From Porphyra umbilicalis (lineage: Eukaryota > Rhodophyta > Bangiophyceae > Bangiales > Bangiaceae), in assembly GCA_002049455.2 (NCBI GenBank), contig KV918878.1, positions 151,207-215,206 of the forward strand: a stretch of 64,000 nt of DNA, read 5' to 3'. The stretch's first letter is position 1; the number at the start of each line of letters is the position of its first letter. Shown piece by piece: positions 42,421 through 53,049 of the stretch. A program made the translations under genes and the position numbers. The notes beneath the pieces were generated by a model. The model was not told the DNA's origin and searched no databases. It saw only the letters and a list, made by a program, of their open reading frames with translations.

Positions 42421-45400
42421 TTCTAGAATTTGCAACGGTTCCTGCGCACCAGGTTTCCTCAAACCCGTTAGCAGGGACATCAACCCCCCCACACGTCCCC
42501 GGCAAGGCCTGCGTCGAGCACGAGCACGCATAATGGACGCCGGTCCGCAGTTGAGAAACGGGCTGATCGAGACGATTTTGTAACAATAAAATCCACAGAG
42601 CCCAAGGTTGCGAGTGGGGGCACCCACAGGACGTGTTTTTGAGGACCTGTACCAACGTTCCGAAGGCCGACGTGAAATGGCGATGGAAACCCGACTCAAA
42701 GCAGATAATCAAAACGCTCAAATCTTACTAGCACCCCTTTACCGTCCCGCATTCGGCACATGCCTACCTAATCACAAGAAGGAGTTTGAACAAAGACACC
42801 CGAAGGGCTGAATTGGCCACGCAAACCCGCTATGCTGTCAGTGTATGTTCGACCGAACGCGACCGTCCACGCTGTCAGCATGTACCTTTTAGAAGGACAA
42901 CGTTGGTCGGACAGCTCAAGAAGCGCTGCGCTTTCTTCTTTGTTCAGTTTGGATCTAAAATACGTTGAGCCCACGACAGGAACAGGGTAACTGGATCTGC
43001 TGGTCCCAGTTCTCTGTGCCTCTGGCTCGGAGTCAACTCCGCAAGAGCCTGGTGAGGCTCCGCCAGTGGGTCTCAGGGCCGTCCGTGGAGAGGACGCCCC
43101 AGAAACTCAACGACTTCAAGAGAAAACAGATTCCAGGACGCCCTTTGCAGCTGGCCTGCAGGCATCAATGGTCTCGTCGATCGTCCCATCGCCTGACCCA
43201 ACGCGAAAAGGGAGCTGGATTCGTCTGTACAGAATTCTTCTGTAATTGTCATAGCCAGTGTCCGACCAAATGGGTGGCTCCAGAGCCCTGTTCTGAGAAA
43301 GATGATTTCTGAACGTTGCAGGGGGGTGAGCGCGTTGCCACCGCGAGGTGGTGGCGGATCGTCGCCGCCACCGACATCGCCACCACCGTCGTTGCCGCCA
43401 CCGTCGTCGCCACCACCGTCGTCGCCACCACCGTCGTCGCCGCCACCATCGTCGCCTCCACCATCCTCACCGCTCCGGGGGGCACCGCGACGTCGTGGCA
43501 GGACCAACAAGGGTCACGGTACGGGTGGCCTGCAAGGGGGCTTAAGTCAGGTGTGGTTGGGGCGAGGGGTGCCGTATCACAGTGCATGCGTGAATGGTGT
43601 GTGGACGCCAGCGAGTCGTGAGAAATGGGGCAAAGGACACTGGCGTTTGTGGTCTGGTTTTTTTTTTTAGGCCGACTGAAGTGCCGCCCACCATTTTCGT
43701 GCTCGGCCACGGCAGGGCGATGGCCTGAAAACGACCAGTGCATTATCTCGGGGCATCGCGGGGGGGTAGCGCAGTCGGCGAGGGCGCTTGCGGTGGTGCC
43801 TTCCTCCGGGCCAGTCGGCCTGCCGGTAGCCTCCGGCGTGAAGGACGTCTTGGCCGATGTGGAGTCCCCACGGACGGTCGCCGACGCGTTCCTCCACAGG
43901 TGGATGGGGTTCGGCGCCGCGGGCGGCGGTGCTGGGGCCAGGCAAGGACCGAGGGTCGTGCGTCACGTACCCGCTGTTTGTTTGAGTATAGAGGTGGGGG
44001 TGGGAGGGGTGGTGGGCATGCGGTAGAAACGGGAGGTCGTTCAGGGGGGGCGGGAGGTGGGGCGCCGGCGCCGTTCTCAACCGAAAAGCACGCCACCATA
44101 GCACCTTATTGAAGCCACTTTCCGCGCTTTCCCAGAGAAATAAAGAAGCGGCGGCATTCACTTGCAAGCACGCTCCTTCCAAGCGCCCCCCAGTTGGTCA
44201 GGTCACAGCTGGCGTTGCCTGCCCTACCTCTATACCCCCCCTCAGTCTCATGGCAGCACATCGCTATACACGCGCGCCTGACTATATGCCGCCGTCGCCA
44301 CCGTCCGCTTTCTTTTGCCCCACCGTCGCCGTCACCACAAGTGGGTGCTGCCTGCCTTGGCGCTACCACATCCCACCCCGGTTATGAAGCGCGCCGCTGT
44401 CCGGACCCACCGCTTTGCTGATGCCCCTGCGGAGATGCCGACGCGGCGACACGGCCGGCTACGCGCGGCGCGACACTGGCGTTGACGCCCCTCCGGCTCT
44501 GGACGTCGTTGGTGGCGGCGCGCCGCGGCGGCGGCAGCGACCTGTCGCCGGCAGCGGCACTAAGTAGGCGAGAGTGGGCCGAGCACGACGTGCTGCTGCC
44601 ACCCCCACGACTCGTGTGCAGTGTATTTCATTCCCTGTTGCAAGAAGTGTGTGGCCCCTGCCGCCACTGCCGTCGCAAAAAACGTATCATCGGCGGTAGA
44701 CGACGGCTTGACGGGGGAAACCCGCCCGCGGCGGGCGTCGCCATCGATCTCAATGGCCACCGCTCTAATGTTTACCCATCAGTTGTAAACTCCCCGCCCC
44801 AAGCCGACCGCCGTCCCATCTTCATTCTGCCTCCGGCACCCTGTCACTCAAGGCCGGCCCAGACTCTGCCGCCTCTTTTTCCGCCCCCCCCAGCGCCCGC
44901 TGCCATGATCACATTCGCAGCCGCGCACGGCGGCAAAATTATTGCCAGCCCGCGACGTTTTTCCGTCGCACCCCCCTGCCCCCATCTCGGTTGGCTACCC
45001 ATTTGGTGGCCAGAAGCAGGAGGGCCTGCCACCGGTACGTTCACGGCACCGCCGCAGCCGCATCGCACCATCGCGCACACCCCCACCCACACGCCGGCGG
45101 CCTCGCGGCCGCGCTCATGGTCGCCACTGATGCCTCTGGCCGCATCGTCGCCAGCGCCGGTGCCGGCGCCGACGCTGGGGGCTGCTGCCGGCGCCGACGC
45201 CGCCACCATCACTGCCGTGAACGCCGTCGCCGCCGCCGCCGGTCGCGAACGCTGGCTTGCCCACCACAGCCGCGGAGCCATAGGCACCTCCGGCAGTCTG
45301 CGACGATGCCGCCCGCCGCGGCAGCGGCGGCACCCGCGTCTGTGGTTACGCCGCCATCAAGGGGGGGCAGGGGGGCGGGAAAGATAACACATCCCAGTGA

Positions 45401-45770
45401 GAGTCAGGGAAGGCGACAGGCGACAGACTGAAAAGCGACGGAGAGAAAGGAGAGCATGTTGGATGTGGCAGTGGGAGCCGAATGCAGGGATATGCGGTGA
45501 GAGGGGTCGCTGGAAGTGAGGAGCGGCGCTAGGGGCGTCAATCGGGGACCAGCACCATGGTGCTGACCACCGCGGCGACGTCCGTATCAGCGTCGAGCGG
45601 CGAGGTAGCTCGACCGGTCGACCCCTCCCTCTCTCAAGGCATTAAATGCCAGCATCTCCGTATTGGTCGTATCTGTGGCCACGGACACAGCACACAATAC
45701 AAACATGTCTCGATTGCGGGAAAAATGGACAGATATTCCACATGTACATTCCTCGAGCCCGATTTCTTGA
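42421..45770. other. No recognised gene; includes CCACCGTCGTCGCC array
   Basis: 43350-43475 holds about ten 12-bp units of CCACCGTCGTCG, related to the array at 31236. 44480-45390 is Ala/Pro/Arg-rich in all frames. The remaining sequence has frames without recognisable domains. Two GGGGGG-rich stretches (44045, 45360) look like ordinary local composition. Confidence 0.45.
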
Positions 45771-45773
45771 TCG

Positions 45774-46361
45774 GTGACGGAGATAGGAACGGCGTGGCGA
45801 AAGATCGCTGCTCACGGAGCCGTCTTTAGGCATGCACGAAGGGTTTCAAGATCGCGTGAAGCAAACTCCGAAGCATCGGCCGCTTTTCTTTTTATTCTAC
45901 CAGTGGTTCTGGCTGGCCGATACTGTCTGAAGCCTCATTGGTCCCTAAACTCTCCAGAGAGCATCGAGACCCAGTGGTCCACATCCGGTTTGGTCAAACG
46001 CGGGGAACATCTAACCTTGCAGTTTTTGGAAAAGCACCATATTCTCCTACAAGTCCGCCAGACAGCACAACTAGAGCCAGAGAAGGATGCCACTCAGATT
46101 TGTTTCGAGTGCCGAATGGACATCAAGATTCCTGGCCTTCAGGACAGGGTGCTCTCAAAGCGAAATGATGCACACATATATGTAGATAAAAAGAAGTGCT
46201 CTCCGTTTCAGAAGTGGCAGTTTGTATTCGTGTCCTCAAGGATCCGAAGGCGTTTCAGCGTTGAAGGGTCGCGACTGTCCTGCCACCGGGGTCACATTTT
46301 GCCCCCCATGAGGCGTGGCATCCAAGGGGTGCCACTGGAAAGGGCGGTGGCACCAACTTAA
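45774..46361 (+). CDS. Hypothetical protein fragment
   Basis: A 195-codon plus frame of ordinary composition. It begins with a basic region, then a hydrophobic stretch (AAFLFILPVVLAGRYCL), then mixed sequence (GEHLTLQFLEKHHILLQVRQ, ICFECRMDIKIPGLQDRVL, FQKWQFVFVSSRIRRRF). No family is recognised and no splice sites were assigned. It may be a decayed exon. Confidence 0.25.
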   Translation: MTEIGTAWRKIAAHGAVFRHARRVSRSREANSEASAAFLFILPVVLAGRYCLKPHWSLNSPESIETQWSTSGLVKRGEHLTLQFLEKHHILLQVRQTAQLEPEKDATQICFECRMDIKIPGLQDRVLSKRNDAHIYVDKKKCSPFQKWQFVFVSSRIRRRFSVEGSRLSCHRGHILPPMRRGIQGVPLERAVAPT

Positions 46362-46483
46362 TCTGCCGTAGCGCGCGACGCTTGCAGACGCATCTGTACA
46401 TACGCACGAGATACTCCCGCATGATATCGCGGCGTCCTGAGGCCTTGTAGCAGTGCTGTGTCAAATGATGACCACCGGCGGAA

Positions 46484-48448
46484 ATGTCGACCACATTACA
46501 GTGGGGGAATGCCACAAGGGTGGCTGCAAGAAAGCGCGATTGCCTTTGCCGTCGGCTCTTTCGTCGACCGACTCCCAGCTACAACCGCCTTCCAACTTTT
46601 GTTGTCGACCCATGCCGCATATCTCGCACTCGATGGTACACCCAGTCGTGTTGCCAGCCCGTCACCCACGCCCCCCCTTTTTTTGCTCTCGCAACGACGA
46701 AGCCTTCCCCACTTCCGGCCGCGCCGACCTCGCCCGAGGCCGCCCCGAGCCGACCCAAATGGGGTTCTCGACTTACGAATGAGGTGCGTGACAAGCTCTC
46801 TGCTGCCCGCAAGGAGCTGGGCACGACAAGCGTGAAGCGCCTGATGGATGCCACCGGGGCACCCCAATCAAATGTCCGCACCTGGTTGCGCATCGACGGT
46901 GAAGAGGTCAAGCTGGGGCGACCAACATTTTTTTCCGCCGAGGAGGAGGATGTTATCGCCGCCTACATGGCGGCATGGACCAGGGTTGGGGACCTGTTGA
47001 CTTTTTACCTGGCTTCGGTTTTGCTGCGGCAGTACATTGCCGACGTGGGGCGTAAGGCGGAGGCGGAGCGCTTGTTTGGGGGGGATGGAATGCCGGGTCG
47101 TACGTTTATAAGACTCTTTCTAGGGAGGCATCCGCAGCTCTGCCACGTGCAACCCGTCGCTCTAGAGGGCGTGCGCGCCGAGGCGGCCACGCCGGAGGCC
47201 GTCGCCAAGTTCTTTGCTGCGTTTCGATTGGTTTGTCGTGAGTTTTCTATCACCCGGGCGGAGCAGGTATGGAACACTGATGAGTCAATGATCAAAGCCG
47301 AGGAGCTGATGGAGGGAGCTGGCACGGCGGTGGTGACGGACAACCCGGCGTCGCGGGCCGAGTTCAGGATTCCAAGCGTGCAGAATGGCGCAGAGGCAGC
47401 CAGCCTGGTGGCCACAGTGTGCGCGGGCGGGACCGGGCTACCGCTTTTTGTTGTGGTTGCTGGAAGCGGTGGCCGTCTGCCCTTCGCCGAGATTGAGAAA
47501 GAGGACGGGTCAAAAAGTCGCAAGCCGCTGGCGGGGTACCTGGATGGGGGCGCGGAGGTACACCGGCGGGAGAAACCCGGATTTGACGTGCAGCTGTGGG
47601 ATATGTATGCCGATTTTGCGGCAAGGCACATGAGCAAGCGATGCCTCGGGGATTGGAAGGTGCTCCTAATGGATGGGTGCACGGTGCACGCATCACCCGT
47701 CGGCATGCGCGTGTTGAAAGCGTCGAAGGTGGTGGTGTTGATGTTCCCCTCTCACCTGCCGCACGTACTGTAGGCTTTGGACAAGGACCCGTTCCTCAAG
47801 ACGAAAGGTGACGGGCGGAAGACGATGCGCGCTCTCCTGCCGACCATCCCTCGCTGCTCCAAGTTTCACCTAGTCCACCTCATGCAGGTCATGAATCGTG
47901 CGGCTTTCACCGGCCTCTCGTCGGTCAACATCATCAATGGCTTCCGCAAGACCGGCACGTGGCCCATCGACCCGTCAGTTATTGACGTGGGACGACTGAC
48001 CAAGGGCAAAGGCGCTCAATGTGCTGCGCGAAAAGTCATTATCGAGCAGTTGGCCTTGAAGTTGGGGCCTGAGGCGCGCCGCGATATGCGGAAGCCGGCC
48101 ATCTCCTTTGGCTCCATTTCCACGCGCGGGCGGGCCATTGAGGCGACGAGTGACGGGATGCTAACTGCGATGGGCCAGCTCGCGGCCATTGCGTTGGAGA
48201 AGCAGAAGGCCAAGGACAGGTCCCAGGCCGCCAAAGAGGCCAACACAGCCAGCGCGGTTGCACAAGTGGCGCGTGAGGAGATGGCGGCCGAACAGCGTCG
48301 CAGCAGCCCAGCGGTCGTGGCACGTAAGGTGAGTCTGCGTCGCCGCGCGGCGCAGGCTCGCACCACCGCAGGGCCCGTGGCACCCTACGTTCGCGCTCGG
48401 GGTGCCGTGGTGCAGGTCGAGCCTCGCAGCAAGCGCCCGCGCCTGTAG
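46484..48448 (+). pseudogene. pogo-like (Tc1/mariner superfamily) transposase with one stop
   Basis: ATG 46484 opens a frame running to 48448 with a single TAG at 47771-47773. The first 100 residues are Pro-rich; then a helix-turn-helix/CENP-B-like region follows (LTNEVRDKLSAARKELGTTSVKRLM, LGRPTFFSAEEEDVIAAYM). The DDE_1 core has D266 in VWNTDESMI, D397 in LLMDGCTVHAS and D433 in ALDKDPF, counting the stop as residue 430. Thirty-five residues separate the last two, as in the DDxD type of pogo elements. A conserved NIINGFRKTGTWPIDPSVID block follows, then a Lys/Arg/Ala-rich tail. The stop falls in the HVLQALD-type position, consistent with CAG to TAG. Everything else looks intact, so this element died recently or the stop is suppressed. 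Confidence 0.85.
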
Positions 48449-49057
48449 GTCGGTGCCACGTTGGTGTGAGTGGGATGGGGGGGGGTGTTGACGGGAGATG
48501 GAAGGATCGGGGGCGGGGGGGGTGTTGGGGTGGTCAACTTGGTGAAGCGTGACTGTTGGGCACAGGGTGGGATGGACCAAGTGAAAGTAACAGACAGAGA
48601 AAATAACGTCGGGATGAGACATTGTTCGAGGAGACAGGTGACAAGCCCCGTGGGCCAGGATTTCCTTGCATGCAACAGAAAATTCCGGATGGTCGACATT
48701 GCAAATATGAGAGATACAGATCATATTTTTCATGCTGACTCCTACGACTGAGTTCGTACAGGCAGAGCACCTATCTTTGCAGGAAAATAATAATCGTCAT
48801 GCTCTTTCTTTTCATGTGCAGGGTGACGCTCGGCGACCCCAGTGAGCTGAGTTGGTCGTCAGAATGGTCAACATTTGGTCCAGACTGGCTATAGACGGCG
48901 CGTGCATGGCGTGCACAGACGAGTGCTAGCCAATCAGAACGCACAGCTTCAATCACACGCGAATCACGCGGACCAATTCGTCCTTCACGGACCGATCGGA
49001 TGCTATGGCACACGAGGGAGTTACGAGCCAAAATGTGCCATTTCGTCCCTCTTGGGC
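48449..49057. other. No recognised gene
   Basis: GGGGGTG-rich sequence just after the transposase (48475-48535), then ordinary sequence. TIRs for the pogo-like element were looked for here and upstream of 46484 but not found by eye. Confidence 0.4.
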
Positions 49058-49515
49058 CGAACACGTTCACGTGTGCGAGATTTTTTTTTTTTTGCTGATC
49101 CCCGAATTTTGTCCTGATGGACAGAGACTGACTTGCGGACCGACTCTCTCCACAAATCAGATGCGCCCCTGGCACTGACTTGGTGCTCCTGATTGCTTAC
49201 ATGTGCCCATGCAGTCTGGAAACCAACATCAGCTCCTCTTCTTTTCTGCACTTCTGGCGAGGAGACAGTAGAAAATCTCAAGATCTCGCGTGGGCAGCTT
49301 GCTCCGTGCCAAGAAAAGCGGATCAAGCGGCAACAAACAGTGAGTTCTGCTCGATGCAAGGTCCTGGCACAGAATGCGGGCTTTCTATTGGCTTCGATGC
49401 CTTCTTACTGTCGTTTTAAACCAATAGAGTGCTCTTATTCAGAGTCAGTCTCTGTCTCTGTCCCCCAGGACAAAGTTCGGGGATCAGCAATATCTCGCGC
49501 ACGTGAACGTGCTCG
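49058..49515. repeat. Palindrome split by a TA element
   Basis: Left arm 49058-49080 (CGAACACGTTCACGTGTGCG...) and right arm 49493-49515 are inverted repeats of 23 bp with two or three mismatches. They are separated only by a T-run, the 399-bp TA element and its right TA. Without the element this would be a near-continuous palindrome centred on TA. Confidence 0.75.
49092..49490. mobile_element. 399-bp TA element, copy 1
   Basis: Terminal inverted repeats of about 40 bp: TTGCTGATCCCCGAATTTTG at the left, its inverse with one mismatch at the right. TA follows the right end (49491-49492); the left flank has become a T-run (49081-49091). It differs from copy 2 (52008-52406) by about seven bases. 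The interior has no transposase. Size, TIR and TA target point to a Tc1/mariner/pogo-type MITE. Confidence 0.88.
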
Positions 49516-50436
49516 AAAGTCAACTTGAGCTTCCAGTTGCGATCTTTTCCACACTTCTAATTGGTCGAAGAGGTGCCTTCCCCACGGTGAGTTTCTGTTT
49601 ATGCGAGCGTGATCTGATCTACTCGTTTTGGCAGCCGATTTTTGAGCACGTCGCGTTCATGCATGCCGTGTTGCCGTGAAGACAGCAGTGCTCGTTTCAC
49701 GCCCGTTTCCCGGAATTGTGTTGCAGTTTATGCCCAATCACGCGCACGACGGCCCGCCGTCTTAACGAGGCCTGAGCCCCGGTGGCGTCGCTGGAGCCAC
49801 TTACAGGTGCAATAGTTTGCAATAGTTTGCAATAGTTTGCAATAGTTTGCAATAGTTTGCAATAGTTTGCAATTCTTGCATTGCGGGAGGCGCCCCCGCG
49901 CCTGGCACATGAGCAGACAGCGCACCTCGGTCGTTATTTGTCAGATAGCGTCAGAAACGGCGCCTGACACCTGAAAACAACTCCCATGTGTTGAGCTGTT
50001 TCTGGCACCACCTTTTCTTGCCACGCACTTTTTGCACTGCTTTTTTTCTCTTTTCCAGATTACTCCGTTCAGAAATGTGGACATCCACGGCCCCAATGCT
50101 GTGTCCATGCGGAGGTTCAACCACCAACATGCAAAAATGCGTTCTGTTGTTGAGAATGCTTTTAGGCGTCTCAAGGGCCGGTGGAACGTGTTGCGTCACA
50201 TTGCTACTCACCTCGTTCTTGCGGCGGCTGTGTAGGAGGCAACAGTGGCATTGCACAATTTTTTGGAAGCCAGAGATGCGGCGTATGAAGAAGAGTGGGA
50301 GGGGGAGAGCGATGACATGACACGTGATGGAGAGGTGGGGGTCCAGTCCGATGATGCGAGACGCGCGGCGGGTGCCGCACGCCGCGTGCGGCTGGTGAAG
50401 GCTCTCGGGTTGGTATGGGTGGATGGCGCTGAGTAA
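49516..50436 (+). pseudogene. HARBI1-type transposase, C-terminal part, two exons
   Basis: The first exon fragment (about 49500-49587) reads LESQLELPVAIFSTLLIGRRGAFPT. An intron (49588-50058, GTGAGT...TTCCAG) joins it to ITPFRNVDIHG, SMRRFNHQHAKMRSVVENAFRRLKGRWNVLRHIATHL, a TAG stop (50232-50234), and ATVALHNFLEARD with an acidic tail ending at 50436. VVENAFRRLKGRW holds the third catalytic residue of DDE_Tnp_4. The second Asp (GD in relatives) is Arg here (IGRRGAF). The 5' half is missing, and the 399-bp TA element lies just upstream, probably within the former gene. It converges on the gene at 50730-51785. Confidence 0.75.
49811..49870. repeat. 10-bp microsatellite (AATAGTTTGC) x6 inside the transposase intron
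   Basis: Six perfect copies of AATAGTTTGC, 49811-49870, inside the inferred intron 49588-50058. Confidence 0.95.
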
Positions 50437-50729
50437 GTGGGAACGTGTGTCTCGGTAGTACAAGGGGTGGGGTGTGGGGGGTCGGATTGTCGGGAGGGGA
50501 GGATGGCGTGGGTCGGGGGTGCTTACTGTTCTTTTCGGACAGGCAACAGTGTGTGGCCTCTCGAGCGATATGATGGTTATCAAGACTCATCGCCGGGACC
50601 AGCCGTGAAGAACTCGGTGGATTTCTCACATTGATTTGTGACGTGCGCTCAGCAGCGGCGCTTGCAGAACTATTTTTTTCCCGTGACACATGAAAAAAGC
50701 AAACAAGAAAATGTGTACCAGACAATCAA

Positions 50730-51785
50730 TCACTGGCGACACGCCTTCTCGGAAATCGCAAGAATCATATCAAGCACTGCGCGGCGGATGTCATTGTCGC
50801 TTACCGCGGCTTGGCCAGAGTCAGAGGTGCGCTCGTTGTGCCTCTCTGAGAACAGCACACGTTCTCGTTCATTCTTTGCTTGCAGGTACTCGCTGACGGC
50901 CGCCGAGGTGCTCACCTTCTTGGCTTTCTTGGGATTCTTGTGTTTCTCGGCGGCCGCCAAGATCTCAACAGCATTGTAGGCGGCGTCCTCCTCGTCGCTC
51001 TGGCCCATGATGCTGTCGCTGTCACCCTCCTTGTCGACCGAATAATCCTCGACCCCGCCTACGCCACCCGCGGCCGCCTCACCCACGCTCGTAGGAGAGC
51101 TTTCACCACCAGTCGCCGGTCTCGGCACCCCAGCCGCCGAGCCAGGCGCTGTGGCGTGGCTAGCAAGGCCGGGGCTGCCGCCGCCCCCGCCTGCTGTGGC
51201 GTCCACAGCGCCAGCAGAAAGCGTTGCAGGCGCGCCAAACACCACTGGCTCCCTGCCAGTGGACTCGTTGGCGACAGATGACGTGCGGAGCGCTTCTCGG
51301 GACAGGCTGAATAGCTCCGACCCGCTAAGCTTGATAAGGAAGTCCTCCCGATCAGAGGTGCTAAGCCCCGTGCGCTTAAGTTGGGCTCGGGCCGCCACAA
51401 ACTTCGTTCGAATGTCCTTGAGATTGCGGTCCAGCGAGATCGCCGTCCGTGTCTGGGCCACCATGCGGCTCCCCGGCCCAACAGCGGCCACAAACGCCGC
51501 CTGGAAGCCCTCGCTTTTTCGTCGGCTTTTGTCGTTCGTACGGCTCCCGCGGTACTCGCCCCAATAAGTGGGGGCTACCCGGAGCGCGCCCTTGAGCTCA
51601 TCATTCGCCCAGTTGGGCGCGCGAGGCGTGGGGGAGTCGGTCGTCTTGCGCTTCCCAGAGCCCTTCCCATTGCCCTTGCCCCTGCCTTTAGCCGCCGAGT
51701 TGGTCGCGGTGGCCACTTCCGAGGAAGGGGGTGTCGTGCTGGACGTCGGCAACGCCGCGGTGGTGGGGGGGGGCAGAGATGCCAT
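50730..51785 (-). CDS. Myb/trihelix-like partner of a Harbinger transposase
   Basis: An uninterrupted minus frame; ATG at 51785 (MASLPPPTTAALP) is preferred over an upstream in-frame ATG at 51956 that lies inside a neighbouring transposon end. 351 residues: a Ser/Thr/Pro N-terminus, a basic Gly/Lys patch (GKGNGKGSGKRK) that could be a nuclear signal, a helical module (NWANDELKGALRVAPTYWGEY, SRRKSEGFQAAFVAAVGPGSRM, LDRNLKDIRTKFVAARAQLKR), a Gly/Ala linker, an acidic stretch (DKEGDSDSIMGQSDEED), and a Lys-rich coiled tail ending ISEKACRQ. Harbinger elements encode a second, Myb-like protein needed for transposition, and this gene faces a HARBI1 remnant 300 bp away. The domain call is inference; no W-repeat Myb signature is complete. 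Confidence 0.5.
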   Translation of the reverse strand: MASLPPPTTAALPTSSTTPPSSEVATATNSAAKGRGKGNGKGSGKRKTTDSPTPRAPNWANDELKGALRVAPTYWGEYRGSRTNDKSRRKSEGFQAAFVAAVGPGSRMVAQTRTAISLDRNLKDIRTKFVAARAQLKRTGLSTSDREDFLIKLSGSELFSLSREALRTSSVANESTGREPVVFGAPATLSAGAVDATAGGGGGSPGLASHATAPGSAAGVPRPATGGESSPTSVGEAAAGGVGGVEDYSVDKEGDSDSIMGQSDEEDAAYNAVEILAAAEKHKNPKKAKKVSTSAAVSEYLQAKNERERVLFSERHNERTSDSGQAAVSDNDIRRAVLDMILAISEKACRQ

Positions 51786-52007
51786 CGTGTAGTGGTGAAG
51801 AGGCACTGGCGGCCGGGAGATGGGAGAGTAGAGCGATGGGGTGGCTCGTGCGGTGGTAAGGTGGTTGTAGAGAGACGCAGTGGGCGAGACGGATGACGGC
51901 GTCGGGGTACTCAGAGCATTCCCACCAATGTCGGGCCAACGCCATATTGGGCACACGTTGCAGAAACGTGTCTCAAATTCGCCGTTGGCCAGTTCTCGGG
52001 GCGGGTA

Positions 52008-52406
52008 TTGCTGATCCCCGAATTTTGTCCTGGTGGACAGAGACTGACTTGCGGACCGACTCTCTCCACAAATCAGATGCGCCCCTGTGACTGACTTGGT
52101 GCTCCTGATTGCTTACATGTGCCCATGCAGTCTGGAAACCAACATCAGCTCCTCTTCTTTTCTGCACTTCTGGCGAGGAGACAGTAGAAAATCTCAAGAT
52201 CTCGCGTGGGCAGCTTGCTCCGTGCCAAGAAAAGCGGATCAAGCGGCAACAAACAGTGAGTTCTGCTCGATGCAAGGTCCTGGCACAGAATGCGGGCTTT
52301 CTATTGGCTTCGATGCCTTCTTACTGTCGTTTTAAACCAATAGAGTGCTCTTATTTAGAGTCAGTCCCTGTCTCAGTCCCCCAGGACAAAATTCGGGGAT
52401 CAGCAA
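52008..52406. mobile_element. 399-bp TA element, copy 2, with empty-site proof
   Basis: Starts TTGCTGATCCCC and ends GGGGATCAGCAA, flanked by TA (52006-52007, 52407-52408). The 34-kb Harbinger copy reads GGGCGGGTAACAATGTCG at the same point (about 34434-34451), with a single TA. The insertion therefore duplicated TA. Confidence 0.93.
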
Positions 52407-53049
52407 TAACAATGTCGAACGTGCACGCGGCGTTGCCAACGGAGGTCAAGCGAGTTAAAACGCAAATGTACTTGCGTCCGATTCGGGGTCGGAGCCGTTG
52501 GCCCCAGGGCCAACGAGTTGCCAACGGAGCCTCCGTTGGCAACTCGTTGGCCCTGGGGCCAACGGGTTCTGTGCTCCGATTGGTCCATCGCGGTTTCACG
52601 GGGTTAAATGAGTGACAAGTGGCAGTTCATATTGTCCTCAGATTGCCCAATTTATCATATTTTTGTTTCGACAGCCACCCACGGATGGAATATTGTACCT
52701 CTCGGAACTGGACGGCCGCATGCCATCTCGACCCCAGAGCCCGGATCGATGAAGTTTGTCACGTATCTCTCGTGCGGTGGCGTGTGGCCGAACGCGCTTG
52801 CGGGCCTGTCGGACACGCGGCGCGATCGCACCGACACTGGTGAAACAACTGGATCGGAGCGCTCGTGCGGGCACACGAGGCGGGGCCGGGCCACAGTCCC
52901 GCGCCCGGTCGCCAAATGGCCGCACCTGCGGCCACGTAGTGAACTGAGCAGAACTCTCCACCCTTGACAGCACCCCAGGGCACCCCTGACAACCGCCACA
53001 CCCCCACAGCAACCCACAGCCGACACAACACAGACGCTTGGGCGGCCAG

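Noticed and set aside
43348-43545. CCACCGTCGTCGCC array as a CRISPR-like or zinc-finger-like array
   Set aside because: Units are 12 bp with no spacers. The His/Arg frame has no Cys and no finger spacing.
51911-51913. TCA as the target duplication of the second Harbinger copy
   Set aside because: PIF/Harbinger duplicates TWA, the first copy shows TTA, and the right end is outside the window, so no duplication can be claimed here.
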